A DNA stretch of 16,392 bases from Planctomycetales bacterium (GTDB lineage: Bacteria > Planctomycetota > SBBH01). Below are positions 6,551-13,764 of this stretch, piece by piece. Position numbers and translations under genes: made by a program. Below the pieces are notes generated by a model. It was not told where the DNA came from, searched no databases, and saw only the letters and a program-made list of their open reading frames with translations. The first letter of the stretch is position 1, and each line of letters begins with the position of its first letter. The DNA is taken from the NCBI GenBank assembly GCA_005239795.1, contig SBBH01000255.1:1-16392 (forward strand), written 5' to 3'.

Positions 6551-7495
6551 ATGAAACGAGCCACAGCTCTGGTGATGGCAATCGTTGCGGCCGCCGCGTG
6601 GACCGGCGGCGCCGTCCGGGCGGCCCCAGAGGAACCGCAAGAATTCGAAGAGGTCTCGGACCTTATCTGTTACCCCACAAGCAACGGCGCACGGGTGATC
6701 CGGATCGCTCAACCTGACGACGGGACCGTCATCCGGGAGATCCCTTGTCAAAATGTTCTAAAACTGCGCCCTTCCCGATATCGAGAAGGATGTCTTATGG
6801 CGCTGACTTTTTCAGTGTCTATCATGGAATCCGGCAAAGATGTCACTGAGATCGATCTTTTTGGAAATCTTCTTTGGTCCCTCCCTGACCTTCCTTTTGA
6901 TAAAAACGACATCATCGATGTCGAATCCCTCTCCAATGGAAATGTGGTCCTGACGCTTCAAAAAAAACGCGGCATTGTCGAGATTGATCGTCAGGGGATC
7001 GTCCAACGCGAGTTGAATATCGATACCGAACACGCGTGGATGATCTGCTGCGCCGACGACGGCAATCTGCTCATCGTCCCCGGTAAACAGATTAATAGTG
7101 ACGCTCCCAGCCAACAATTCCCCTACGAGATGACTTGGAAAGATCGAAAACCCCGTTTGATCGGTCCGTCTCACAAAGAAACCAAGGAATGGAACGAGCT
7201 GTGGATGAGCAGTCTCAAGCTTCCAGACGGGCATTACATTATAGGCAGTCTGAAATCGATCTCCGAATGGGATGGGGAGGGCAAGCTTATATGGAGAACA
7301 AGAGGGGTGGAGGCGGGACAACTGCATCGGATGGGAAATGGGAACATCTTAACGGCCTCCGGCTGAGGGGGAGGTTTGGTCGAGTTCGACCGCAATGGAA
7401 AGGTCGTCAAGCAATGGCCTGAACCCCCGTTCCCTATGAGGATGATCGTCTATCTGGTCGCGGTGCCACGCGAAAAATGGGCGGATCCTGAGTGA
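6551..7495 (+). CDS. exported beta-propeller-like candidate selenoprotein, paralogue A
   Basis: A 314-aa protein with a signal peptide (1-24, ending AVRA). The body has repeated strand units such as LSNGNVVLTLQKKRGIVEID (128-147), LPDGHYIIGSLKSISEWD and MGNGNILTASG, each followed by an acidic-aromatic strand and GKxVxxW. This pattern is typical of PQQ/arylsulfotransferase-like beta-propellers. Codon 272 is TGA (7364-7366). The same frame continues as GGGLVEFDRNGKVVKQW and ends at TGA 7493-7495. That end overlaps the GTG start of paralogue B by 4 bases, as in coupled genes. The UGA and all sequence after it align with paralogue B. C40 and C81 are conserved in B and could partner the Sec. The ribosome binding site is weak. 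Stopping at 7366 would remove the last propeller strand(s). The substrate is unknown. Confidence 0.82.
7364..7392 (+). promoter_or_regulatory. UGA plus SECIS-like hairpin in paralogue A
   Basis: GGTCG (7378-7382) pairs with CGACC (7387-7391) around loop AGTT; T7377 and G7392 can add a wobble pair. The loop has G at its second position and begins 16 bases after the UGA. The 15-base block GGTCGAGTTCGACCG is identical in paralogue B even though the flanking codons differ. Confidence 0.65.
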
Positions 7496-8427
7496 ACAGG
7501 ACAGCGGGTGCTTTGACAATCTTGGGAATCTTATGGCTTGTCGGGGGCCCGGAGATCGGGGCCGATGAGCCGCGAGAACTTGGAGACGTCTCAGACCTGA
7601 TCTGTTACTTCACGAGCGGCAAGCGCGGAAGCGTTCTCCGGATCGCCAAGCCCGGCGGTGGGGCCGCCATCCGGGAGCTTCCCTTTCAAAATGTTCTTGC
7701 TCTTCAGCCTTCTCGGGAAGGGTGTCTCCTGGTGGTGACTTTTGGAACCGCGAAGGAATCTGGAAAGAAAGAACGTCTCGTCAAGAATGTCCAAGAGATC
7801 GATCTCTTCGGCAACGTCCTCTGGACACTTTCGGATCTCTCTTTTGAAAAAAGCGATATCGTTTGTTTTAGGTTTGCCCCCTTTGTCGAGCCTTTGTCCA
7901 ATGGGAACGTGATTTTAGGTTTTCGAAAGGACCACCGTGTCGTAGAGGTCGACCGCCAAGGAGCCGTCCAGCGCGAGTTAAAACTCGATACTGAAAATTT
8001 ATGGTCGGTTCAAAGCACCGACACCGGAAGCCTGCTCATCCTCCCGAAGAAACAGCCGCCGTATGAGATGTCTTGGGATGATCGGAAAGCCCGCAGAATC
8101 GGCCCATCTCAGGAGGCCTGGAAGGAAACATGGCTGTGCGCGCTCAAACTGCCGGACGGACACTACATCTTGGGCGGCTTGGGCGCGATCGCCGAATGGG
8201 ATCGGGAAGGAAATCTGGTCTGGAAAAGCCAGGAATCAGATATCGGGCAACTGCATCGGATGGGGAACGGAAACATCCTGGCCGGTCCTGGGTGAGGGGC
8301 GTACCTGGTCGAGTTCGACCGGACCGGCAAAGCCGTCAAGAAGTGGCCGAATCTGCCGATCGGGATGGGGGCGTTTGCTTATCTGGCTGCCGTCCCGCCC
8401 GAGAAGTGGGCGGATCCCAAGAAATAA
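7492..8427 (+). CDS. exported beta-propeller-like candidate selenoprotein, paralogue B
   Basis: A 311-aa tandem paralogue of the preceding gene, starting at GTG 7492 within the GTGA overlap. It has a signal peptide (about 1-24) followed by DVSDLICYFTS, which matches DLICYPTS in A. Shared landmarks are EIDLFGN, LSNGN, EVDRQG, LPDGHYI and QLHRMGNGNIL. Codon 268 is TGA (8293-8295) in GPGUGAYLVEFD. The frame then runs through GKAVKKW and a shared C-terminus (VPPEKWADP; VPREKWADP in A) to TAA 8425-8427. Both copies keep the UGA, the reading frame after it and the C-terminal WADP, so two independent nonsense mutations are unlikely. C38 and C78 match C40 and C81 of A. It is likely periplasmic. The function is unknown, with a redox or metal role inferred only from Sec. 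Confidence 0.82.
8293..8322 (+). promoter_or_regulatory. UGA plus SECIS-like hairpin in paralogue B
   Basis: CTGGTCG (8305-8311) pairs with CGACCGG (8316-8322), with one T-G wobble, around loop AGTT (8312-8315). The spacing from the UGA is 16 bases, exactly as in paralogue A, and the loop is the same. Confidence 0.68.
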
Positions 8428-8774
8428 ATTTGGAGTGACGCAACCAAGTTCACGCGGAAAACGCACCGCTCCAAAGCGCATCCAGGAATTCTGCGTAAGG
8501 AAGGATGGTCGTCGGGCCCATCTTGCGGCGGCGCTTCTCCAGGCAAACGCAGAGTGGGAAAGGTCTTCCGAATGATGGGGGCCTGGAATAGCCTCAGAAG
8601 GGGAGCCCCACGAGGTGAGTTTCCCCCCTAAGACAAACGTCCGATAAGATATATTATGTTAAGTTGTTGTTATCGCAGGGCAGCGGAAGCCTTTCTGTTG
8701 ACTGCAGTTTTCCATTTATAGTGGCCCACTCGTTTGAAATTCTGAGTCGTATTTTATAGTAGAATGACGTCCTG
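8428..8774. other. intergenic region, 347 bases, with a hairpin and a doubtful small frame
   Basis: No confident gene. A 46-codon frame from GTG 8435 to TGA 8573-8575 (KRIQEFCVRKDGRRAHLAAA in its middle) looks faintly protein-like but has no proper ribosome binding site. An interrupted hairpin lies at 8591-8616: GCCTC with GAGGT outside and GGGG with CCCC inside; it has no U-tract. No tRNA-Sec or other tRNA is recognisable. The last 100 bases are AT-rich and hold a candidate promoter for the dehydrogenase gene. Confidence 0.5.
8734..8760 (+). promoter_or_regulatory. candidate sigma-70 promoter for rocA
   Basis: TTGAAA (8734-8739) and TATAGT (8755-8760) are good box matches, but the spacer is only 15 bases and the -10 lies 14 bases from ATG 8775, leaving almost no leader. 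The gene also lacks a Shine-Dalgarno site, so a nearly leaderless transcript is possible. Confidence 0.35.
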
Positions 8775-10322
8775 ATGTCCACAGAATTCCAGAACGAGCC
8801 GTTCACCAACTTCTCGAAACCGGAGGACCGCTCCCGGATGCAGGAGGCGCTCGTCCGGGTCGAAACCGCCCTGGGCCGGGAGTATGCCGGCCGAATAGGC
8901 GGAGAACCGGCAAAGGGTTCCATGACCTTCAACTCCTTGAACCCGGCCCAGCCCGACGAGATCGTTGGCCGCTTCCCATCCCTGGGGCCTGAGACGGTCG
9001 ACCGGGCGGTTCAAGCCGCCTGGAAGGCGTTTGAGACCTGGCAAGATGTCCCGGCCGCTCTGCGCGCCGATTATCTTTTCCGGGCCGCCGCGAAGATGCG
9101 CGAACGCAAATTCGAGTTCTCTGCCTGGATGGTCTACGAGGTGGGAAAATCCTGGGCCGAGGCGGACGGCGACGTAGCTGAAGCAATCGATTTCATGGAG
9201 TTTTATGCCCGCGAGGCGCTTCGGTATGCCGAGAAACAGCCTGTCACACCGGTCGCCGGCGAGAAAAACGAGCTGGTCTACATCCCGCTTGGGGCCGGCG
9301 TCGTGATCCCGCCGTGGAATTTTCCGCTCGCGATCCTAGTCGGTATGACGACCGCCTCGATCGTCGCCGGGAACACCGTCGTCCTGAAGCCGTCGTCCGA
9401 TTCCCCGACGATCGCCGAAAAATTCGTGGAATTGATGGAGGAGGTCGGCCTGCCGGCCGGCGTCTTGAATTTCCTGACCGGAAGCGGGGCCGCGATCGGC
9501 GACCCGTTGGTCGACCACCCGAAGACCCGCTTCATCATGTTTACGGGGTCGCGCGAGGTCGGGATCCGGATCCATGAGCGGGCCGCCAAGGTCCATCCCG
9601 GACAGACGTGGCTCAAGCGCGTCGCGGCCGAGATGGGGGGCAAGGATTCGATCATCGTCGACGAGGAGGCGGACCTCGCCGCGGCTGTGGAAGGCGTGGC
9701 GCTCTCGGCATTCGGATTCCAGGGCCAAAAATGCTCGGCTTGCTCAAGGGCGATCGTCGCCGACACGTTTTATAACGAGTTCGTTGAACGGTTGGCCGAG
9801 CGCACGAGGAAGATCCAGGTGGGCCCGCCGAAGGACCCCGAAAACTGGATGGGGCCGCTCATCAATGAGGGGTCGCTCAAAAAAACGCTCGCTTATATCG
9901 AACTCGGCAAAAAGGAAGGAAAACTCGTCGCCGGCGGCAAACGGATCGACCGCTCCGGCTACTTTTTAGAGCCCACTATTTTCGCCGACATCCCCCCCAC
10001 CGGCCGTCTGGCGCAGGAAGAAATCTTCGCGCCGGTCCTGGCAGTGATCCGCTCGAACTCCTGGGAGGAGTCGCTTGCGATCGCCAACAACACCGAGTAT
10101 GGTCTCACGGGGGCCGTCTACACCCGGAACCGTCAAAAACTCGACGAGGCGAAAAAACGATTCCACGCGGGAAATCTGTACTTGAACCGCAAATGCACCG
10201 GGGCCCTCGTGGGTGCTCACCCGTTCGGCGGGTTCAACATGTCCGGGACCGACTCCAAGGCGGGCGGCCGCGACTACCTGCTCCTGGTAAGCCAGGCCAA
10301 GAGCATCTCGGAAAAGAAATGA
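8775..10322 (+). CDS. rocA: L-glutamate gamma-semialdehyde (P5C) dehydrogenase
   Basis: An NAD-dependent aldehyde dehydrogenase of 515 aa, the normal length for RocA-type enzymes, which oxidise glutamate semialdehyde (from proline or arginine) to glutamate in the cytoplasm. Motifs: PWNFP (180-184), GNTVVLKPS (199-207), FTGSREVG (256-263), catalytic Glu286 in AAEMGGKD and catalytic Cys320 in FGFQGQKCSACSR. The C-terminal NRKCTGALVGAHPFGGFNMS segment is characteristic of the P5C dehydrogenase branch rather than of general aldehyde dehydrogenases. No proline dehydrogenase is adjacent, so it acts as a stand-alone second step. The start at ATG 8775 has no obvious ribosome binding site; ATG at residue 22 is a possible alternative but would cut into the family's usual N-terminus. 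It ends with an ordinary TGA, 6 bases from the end of a convergent gene. Confidence 0.93.
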   Translation: MSTEFQNEPFTNFSKPEDRSRMQEALVRVETALGREYAGRIGGEPAKGSMTFNSLNPAQPDEIVGRFPSLGPETVDRAVQAAWKAFETWQDVPAALRADYLFRAAAKMRERKFEFSAWMVYEVGKSWAEADGDVAEAIDFMEFYAREALRYAEKQPVTPVAGEKNELVYIPLGAGVVIPPWNFPLAILVGMTTASIVAGNTVVLKPSSDSPTIAEKFVELMEEVGLPAGVLNFLTGSGAAIGDPLVDHPKTRFIMFTGSREVGIRIHERAAKVHPGQTWLKRVAAEMGGKDSIIVDEEADLAAAVEGVALSAFGFQGQKCSACSRAIVADTFYNEFVERLAERTRKIQVGPPKDPENWMGPLINEGSLKKTLAYIELGKKEGKLVAGGKRIDRSGYFLEPTIFADIPPTGRLAQEEIFAPVLAVIRSNSWEESLAIANNTEYGLTGAVYTRNRQKLDEAKKRFHAGNLYLNRKCTGALVGAHPFGGFNMSGTDSKAGGRDYLLLVSQAKSISEKK

Positions 10323-10328
10323 GCTGCA

Positions 10329-10733
10329 CTACTTCCCGGACGATGGACCAGGCACAACCTTACCTCCCGGTCCACGCGCCGGAATTTTTAGAGGCTCCGC
10401 GGAAGGGGTCCTCGCGCGAATTTTCGTCCCCCACGCATCTCCACCGTCATTTTTTCCTTCTGATACACGCACCGCAAAATCGACAAGAACGTGATTTTTG
10501 TCTTGCCGCTTTGCACGTCCCTGAACCAGGTAAGTCGCATTTCCATTTTTGATTTCAGTCTGGAATGGAACATTCTCAACGACACGCACGGTCACCAGAG
10601 CATCCGGCAAGACGCCGGAAAACTCGAGATCCCAGGCGGGCGCCTCTGTGTTTTCGAATGCTTTAAGCGGCATCAAAAAGCCAAAGCCGAGGGCTAAAGT
10701 CATCATGATGAAAGCGCTGTTGATTCGAATCAT
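10329..10733 (-). CDS. secreted protein of unknown function, 134 aa
   Basis: The product starts MIRINSAFIMMTLALGFG, a clear signal peptide with likely cleavage near PLKA-FENT (residue 25). The mature part starts with a strand-rich segment (WDLEFSGVLPDALVTVRVVE, then FQTEIKNGNATYLVQGRA) and ends in a Pro/Gly-rich, probably disordered tail (RGPGGKVVPGPSSGK). No family is recognised. AAGGAAACGCA provides a ribosome binding site. Its ATG overlaps the TGA of the nucleotidyltransferase gene (ATGA), so the two are translationally coupled, although their products work in different compartments. A role in the cell surface or envelope is a guess from the neighbour. Confidence 0.75.
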   Translation of the reverse strand: MIRINSAFIMMTLALGFGFLMPLKAFENTEAPAWDLEFSGVLPDALVTVRVVENVPFQTEIKNGNATYLVQGRAKRQDKNHVLVDFAVRVSEGKNDGGDAWGTKIRARTPSAEPLKIPARGPGGKVVPGPSSGK

Positions 10734-11503
10734 TTGCGTTTCCTTTCTTCTATGTTTTTTTGCCGTTTCTTGAACATTGCGTTCGCCTGGTTATAGGAAT
10801 CGATGTCGCCGATGTCAAACCAGAGCGAATCGAAAACGAATCCGTAGCTCGGGGTCCGTTTCACAAGCCACTGGATGTAGTAGCCGGGGGCGTCAGGGTT
10901 TCCTCCCCCCTCGAGGTATTCCCGCACCAGGGGGAGCGTTTGGCGCGGCAGGAAATAGAGGCAGATCGAGATGAGGCTCGAGGGGGGATCCTCCGGCTTC
11001 TCGACAAACGACGTGATCCGCCCGGCCGGACCCAGCCCGACGGTGCTGAATTTCTTCCGGGCGAGCCTCCGGTCTTTTAAGTCCTTGAGCGCAATCGCCG
11101 GCGCCCCCCGTTGGCGCCGCGCGAACGTCACGAAATCTAAAACGTCGAAATCGAACAGGTTGTCTCCCGCGACGACGACGAGGTCATCGTCGATCTTCCG
11201 GTCCCGGATCACGAGATCGAGATCTCCCACTGCCCCCTTTTTATCGGCGTCGCTGGTGGTGCCGTCATTCACGATATCGAGAGGGGCTTTCCCTCTGTGC
11301 CCCCCCCTCCATTGCTCGAAGTGGCCGAAGAAGGTGGCGTTCGCGACAAGGTGGATTTGGTCGATCTCCCGGACGCCTGCCAGCCGATCGAGGATCCACT
11401 CGACCATCGGCCGCCCCGCCACCGGGAGCAAGGGCTTAGGCCGGGTTTTCGTCAGCGGGTAGAGCCGCGTGGCATAGCCGGCGCCCAAAATAAGTGCCTT
11501 CAT
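10730..11503 (-). CDS. sugar-1-phosphate nucleotidyltransferase
   Basis: A 257-aa NTP-transferase fold enzyme that would join a sugar-1-phosphate to an NTP to form an NDP-sugar. The N-terminal signature GAGYATRLYPLTKTRPKPLL (7-26) and PVAGRPMVEW contain the nucleotide-binding loop and the catalytic Lys region (K23 of RPKPLLP). GDN (113-115) holds the metal-binding Asp, and FVEKPED is the usual substrate loop. It lacks the left-handed helix acyltransferase domain of GlmU and is shorter than RmlA (about 290 aa), so the specificity (glucose, mannose or other) cannot be set. AAGG lies 6 bases before the ATG. It is coupled to the downstream secreted protein. The spacer to ptsI holds GGTCCCY repeats. 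Confidence 0.88.
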   Translation of the reverse strand: MKALILGAGYATRLYPLTKTRPKPLLPVAGRPMVEWILDRLAGVREIDQIHLVANATFFGHFEQWRGGHRGKAPLDIVNDGTTSDADKKGAVGDLDLVIRDRKIDDDLVVVAGDNLFDFDVLDFVTFARRQRGAPAIALKDLKDRRLARKKFSTVGLGPAGRITSFVEKPEDPPSSLISICLYFLPRQTLPLVREYLEGGGNPDAPGYYIQWLVKRTPSYGFVFDSLWFDIGDIDSYNQANAMFKKRQKNIEERKRK

Positions 11504-11517
11504 AGCAGCCTTTTTGG

Positions 11518-11545
11518 GGTCCCCGGTCCCTGGTCCCCGGTCCCC
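11518..11545. repeat. four tandem GGTCCCY heptamers
   Basis: GGTCCCC, GGTCCCT, GGTCCCC and GGTCCCC follow one another without gaps in the spacer between ptsI and the nucleotidyltransferase gene. Further degenerate GGGGACTGG-like text (about 11590-11612) in the same spacer is near-complementary to the unit, so the region could fold back on itself. Confidence 0.75.
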
Positions 11546-11618
11546 AACGACTTACGACGCGGTGGTTCGGCCGTTGCTCTTCCACTAGAGACTGGGAATT
11601 GGGGACTGGCGACTTCCA

Positions 11619-13355
11619 TCAAAACGCTTCCGGCAGTATGGAGAGCACCCGCTGACGCAAATAGGCGCTCGCCTCGGACGCCTTGCCGAACTCCCCCACC
11701 TTCTCGACGATCTCGCGGGCCTCGGCGAGCGTCACCGACCGGACGATCTTCTTGATTTCCGGGATCAAGGCCGGGGCGAGGCTAAGCTCTGTCACCCCCA
11801 GCCCCAGGAGGAACAGGGTGAAGGTGGCGTCGCCGGCCATCTCCCCGCAGACCGTGACCGGGATCTTGGCGCGTCGGCCCGCCTCCACGATGTGCTTTAA
11901 GAGCCGGATCATCGCCGGGTGGGCCGGCTGGTAGAGGTCCGCGACACGCTCGTTCACGCGGTCGACCGCCAGCGTGTACTGCACAAGATCATTCGTCCCG
12001 ACGCTTAAGAAATCGACGTGCGGCGCGATCAAGTCCGCGGTCAGGGCCGCCGAGGGGACCTCGATCATGACCCCCACGGGGGTCTTCTCGTTGAAGGGAG
12101 TCCCTTCGCGGGCCAAAAGCTCTTTCGTCTCGTCCACCTGCATTTTGGCCGTCATGGTCTCCTCGAGGGACGAGACCATCGGGAACAGGATCCGCACGTC
12201 GCCGTAGGCCGAGGCGCGCAGGATCCCCCGGAGCTGCGTGCGGAACTGGTCGAGGTGCTTGAAGCTGTAGCGGATCGAGCGGCACCCCAGGATCGGGTTG
12301 GGCTCCGTCTCGGGATTTTTCATGAACTGCTTGTCTCCCCCTAGGTCGAAGGTGCGGATCACAAGCGGCTTTCCCCCGAGCCCTTCAGCCGCCTGACGGT
12401 ACGCCTCGAAGTGCTGGGTCTCGGTCGGCTCCTTTCCTCCCCGGTAAAGGAATTCCGAACGGAAGAGCCCCACTCCTTCCGCCCCGTGCGCCAAGGCGAT
12501 CGCGACCTCCTGGGGGAATTCGACGTTGGCGAACATCTTGATCTTCGCCCCGTCGGGCGTCTGGGCGGGGAGATTTTTGAACTCTTCGTTCAGCTTTTGC
12601 TCAAAGCTTTGGAAATTCCGTGACAACACCCGGTATTTCTTCAGAGTTTCCTCATCCGGGTTCACGACGACATGCCCGCGGTTGCCGTCGATCACCACCC
12701 GGTCGCCTCCCGAGACGTCGGCCGTGATCGTCCCCAGACCCACCACGGCAGGGATGTCGAGGGCCTTGGCGACGATCGCGGTATGGCTTGTGACGCCGCC
12801 GGCGTCGGTGGCGAACCCCACCACCATGTTCCGGTCGAGCTGGGCGGTCTGGCTGGGCGTCAGGTCCCGCGCGATCACGATCACCGGTTCCTGGAGCCGC
12901 GAGAGCGTTTCGCGCTTTTTTCCCAGAAGGTTCCTGAGGAGCCGCCGCTCCACATCGTGAAGATCCGACACGCGCTGGCGGAAGTAGCCATCGGAGAGTT
13001 CCATGAACAGCTTGACGTACTTTCGGAAGACGCGCGAGACGGCGTACTCCGGCGTGAAGTGGTTTTCTCCGATCCGTTTCTTGATCTCGTCCAGGATCCG
13101 CTTGTCCTCAAAGACCATGATGTGTGAATCGAAAAGCTCCGAGAGGCGGTTTCCGGAACGGTCCGACCATTGTTGCTTGAGATCCAGGAGGTCCTGGCGC
13201 GACACCTTGACCGCCTCCTCAAAGCGCCGGATTTCGGCTTCGATCTCGGACTTGCCGATGGCGCGTTTGCGGATGCGGTAACGCTCGCTGTCGAGGACAA
13301 ACGCCGGCGCGATCGCATACCCGGCCGAGACGGGGACTCCTTTGCGGATTTCCAT
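11619..13355 (-). CDS. ptsI: phosphoenolpyruvate-protein phosphotransferase (PTS enzyme I)
   Basis: EI takes phosphate from phosphoenolpyruvate and passes it to HPr. The protein is 578 aa, the usual length. The N-terminal HPr-binding and swivel domain carries the phosphorylated His191 in DAGGVTSHTAIVAKALDIPA. The C-terminal PEP-binding barrel contains GAEGVGLFRSEFLY, FDLGGDK, GCRSIRYS, MIEVPSA, FLSVGTNDLVQYTLAVDR and the acid-base Cys in VTVCGEMAGD. ptsH lies 38 bases upstream in the same direction. No sugar permease (EIIBC) is nearby, so it may serve a regulatory rather than a transport PTS. The ATG at 13355 starts right at the conserved KGVPVSAGYAIAPAF and has no clear ribosome binding site. 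The spacer to ptsH contains AGTGCCGAGTGCTGAGG, another short degenerate repeat. Confidence 0.97.
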   Translation of the reverse strand: MEIRKGVPVSAGYAIAPAFVLDSERYRIRKRAIGKSEIEAEIRRFEEAVKVSRQDLLDLKQQWSDRSGNRLSELFDSHIMVFEDKRILDEIKKRIGENHFTPEYAVSRVFRKYVKLFMELSDGYFRQRVSDLHDVERRLLRNLLGKKRETLSRLQEPVIVIARDLTPSQTAQLDRNMVVGFATDAGGVTSHTAIVAKALDIPAVVGLGTITADVSGGDRVVIDGNRGHVVVNPDEETLKKYRVLSRNFQSFEQKLNEEFKNLPAQTPDGAKIKMFANVEFPQEVAIALAHGAEGVGLFRSEFLYRGGKEPTETQHFEAYRQAAEGLGGKPLVIRTFDLGGDKQFMKNPETEPNPILGCRSIRYSFKHLDQFRTQLRGILRASAYGDVRILFPMVSSLEETMTAKMQVDETKELLAREGTPFNEKTPVGVMIEVPSAALTADLIAPHVDFLSVGTNDLVQYTLAVDRVNERVADLYQPAHPAMIRLLKHIVEAGRRAKIPVTVCGEMAGDATFTLFLLGLGVTELSLAPALIPEIKKIVRSVTLAEAREIVEKVGEFGKASEASAYLRQRVLSILPEAF

Positions 13356-13393
13356 CCGGGAAGGATCTTACAGAAAGTGCCGAGTGCTGAGGA

Positions 13394-13669
13394 CTATTCT
13401 TCCTCGAAACGCCTGGCAAAGAGGGAAGCGATTTTTTCCATCGCCTCCTCAGCGTCCGGGCCGTCGGCGCGGACCGTGATCATCGTCCCCTGCTCGGCCG
13501 CCAACAGCAGGACCTCCATGATGCTCTTGGCGGAGAGCGTCCTCTCGCCGCGGCTCACCGTGATATCGGACTGGAACTGGGCAGCGAGCTTGACAAGCTT
13601 GGTGGCGGGCCGGAAATGGAGCCCCAGGGTGTTGAGGACCTCGATCTGACGTTCAACCACAGGTGGCAT
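13394..13669 (-). CDS. ptsH: phosphocarrier protein HPr
   Basis: HPr accepts phosphate from enzyme I on a conserved His. In LGLHFRPATKLVKLA the active His is residue 18 when counted from ATG 13669. The second signature, LSAKSIMEVLLLAAEQG, carries the regulatory Ser (residue 49; Ser46 in Bacillus), so control by HPr kinase is possible. The usual C-terminus with EAMEKIASLF is present, followed by an acidic RRFEEE. Start choice: an in-frame ATG at 13684 would add five residues, but those codons lie inside the GTCATGTGTCAC inverted repeat, so the later ATG is preferred, giving 91 aa and a normal His position. No Shine-Dalgarno is seen for either. It is the first gene of the ptsH-ptsI pair. Confidence 0.93.
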   Translation of the reverse strand: MPPVVERQIEVLNTLGLHFRPATKLVKLAAQFQSDITVSRGERTLSAKSIMEVLLLAAEQGTMITVRADGPDAEEAMEKIASLFARRFEEE

Positions 13670-13679
13670 TTCGTCACGT

Positions 13680-13761
13680 GTCATGTGTCACGCGTCATGC
13701 GTAGGCAAGATTGTTCGCATGGTTTCTCATGACTTGTGACACATGACTCATGACACATGAC
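13680..13761. repeat. 20-base imperfect inverted repeat plus direct copies
   Basis: GTCATGTGTCACGCGTCATG (13680-13699) and CATGACTTGTGACACATGAC (13728-13747) are inverted copies with 18 of 20 positions matching and a 28-base loop. A further partial copy, TCATGACACATGAC, follows at 13748-13761. It fills the spacer between rimK and ptsH. There is no U-tract, so it is a possible RNA stabiliser or a simple-sequence expansion rather than a classical terminator. Confidence 0.8.
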
Positions 13762-13764
13762 TGT

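Noticed and set aside
6171..8295. Global reassignment of UGA to Gly or Trp
   Set aside because: UGA is the natural end of the P5C dehydrogenase, the nucleotidyltransferase, the 42-aa basic protein and readthrough paralogue A, so only particular UGAs appear to be read. The Gly-UGA-Gly context with hairpins and a Sec-type SelD points to Sec.
6551..8427. Both propeller genes as pseudogenes with nonsense mutations
   Set aside because: The UGA is in the same aligned codon in both, the frames stay open and homologous to a shared C-terminus, and the first ends in a 4-base overlap with the second.
8435..8575. 46-aa gene starting at GTG
   Set aside because: Faintly protein-like, but it has no proper ribosome binding site, no neighbour logic and no family; left as a note in the intergenic entry.
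8500..8580. tRNA-Sec (selC) in the spacer before rocA
   Set aside because: A GGAAGGATGGTCGTCGGG stretch recalls the 5' end of tRNA-Sec, but no T-loop GGTTCGAxTC, UCA anticodon stem or matching acceptor 3' strand follows.
8591..8616. Intrinsic terminator after paralogue B
   Set aside because: The hairpin is interrupted and no U-tract follows; it also lies more than 160 bases past the stop codon.
13680..13761. CRISPR array from the repeated TCATG/GTCAC text
   Set aside because: The repeats are short, degenerate, partly inverted and lack regular unique spacers.
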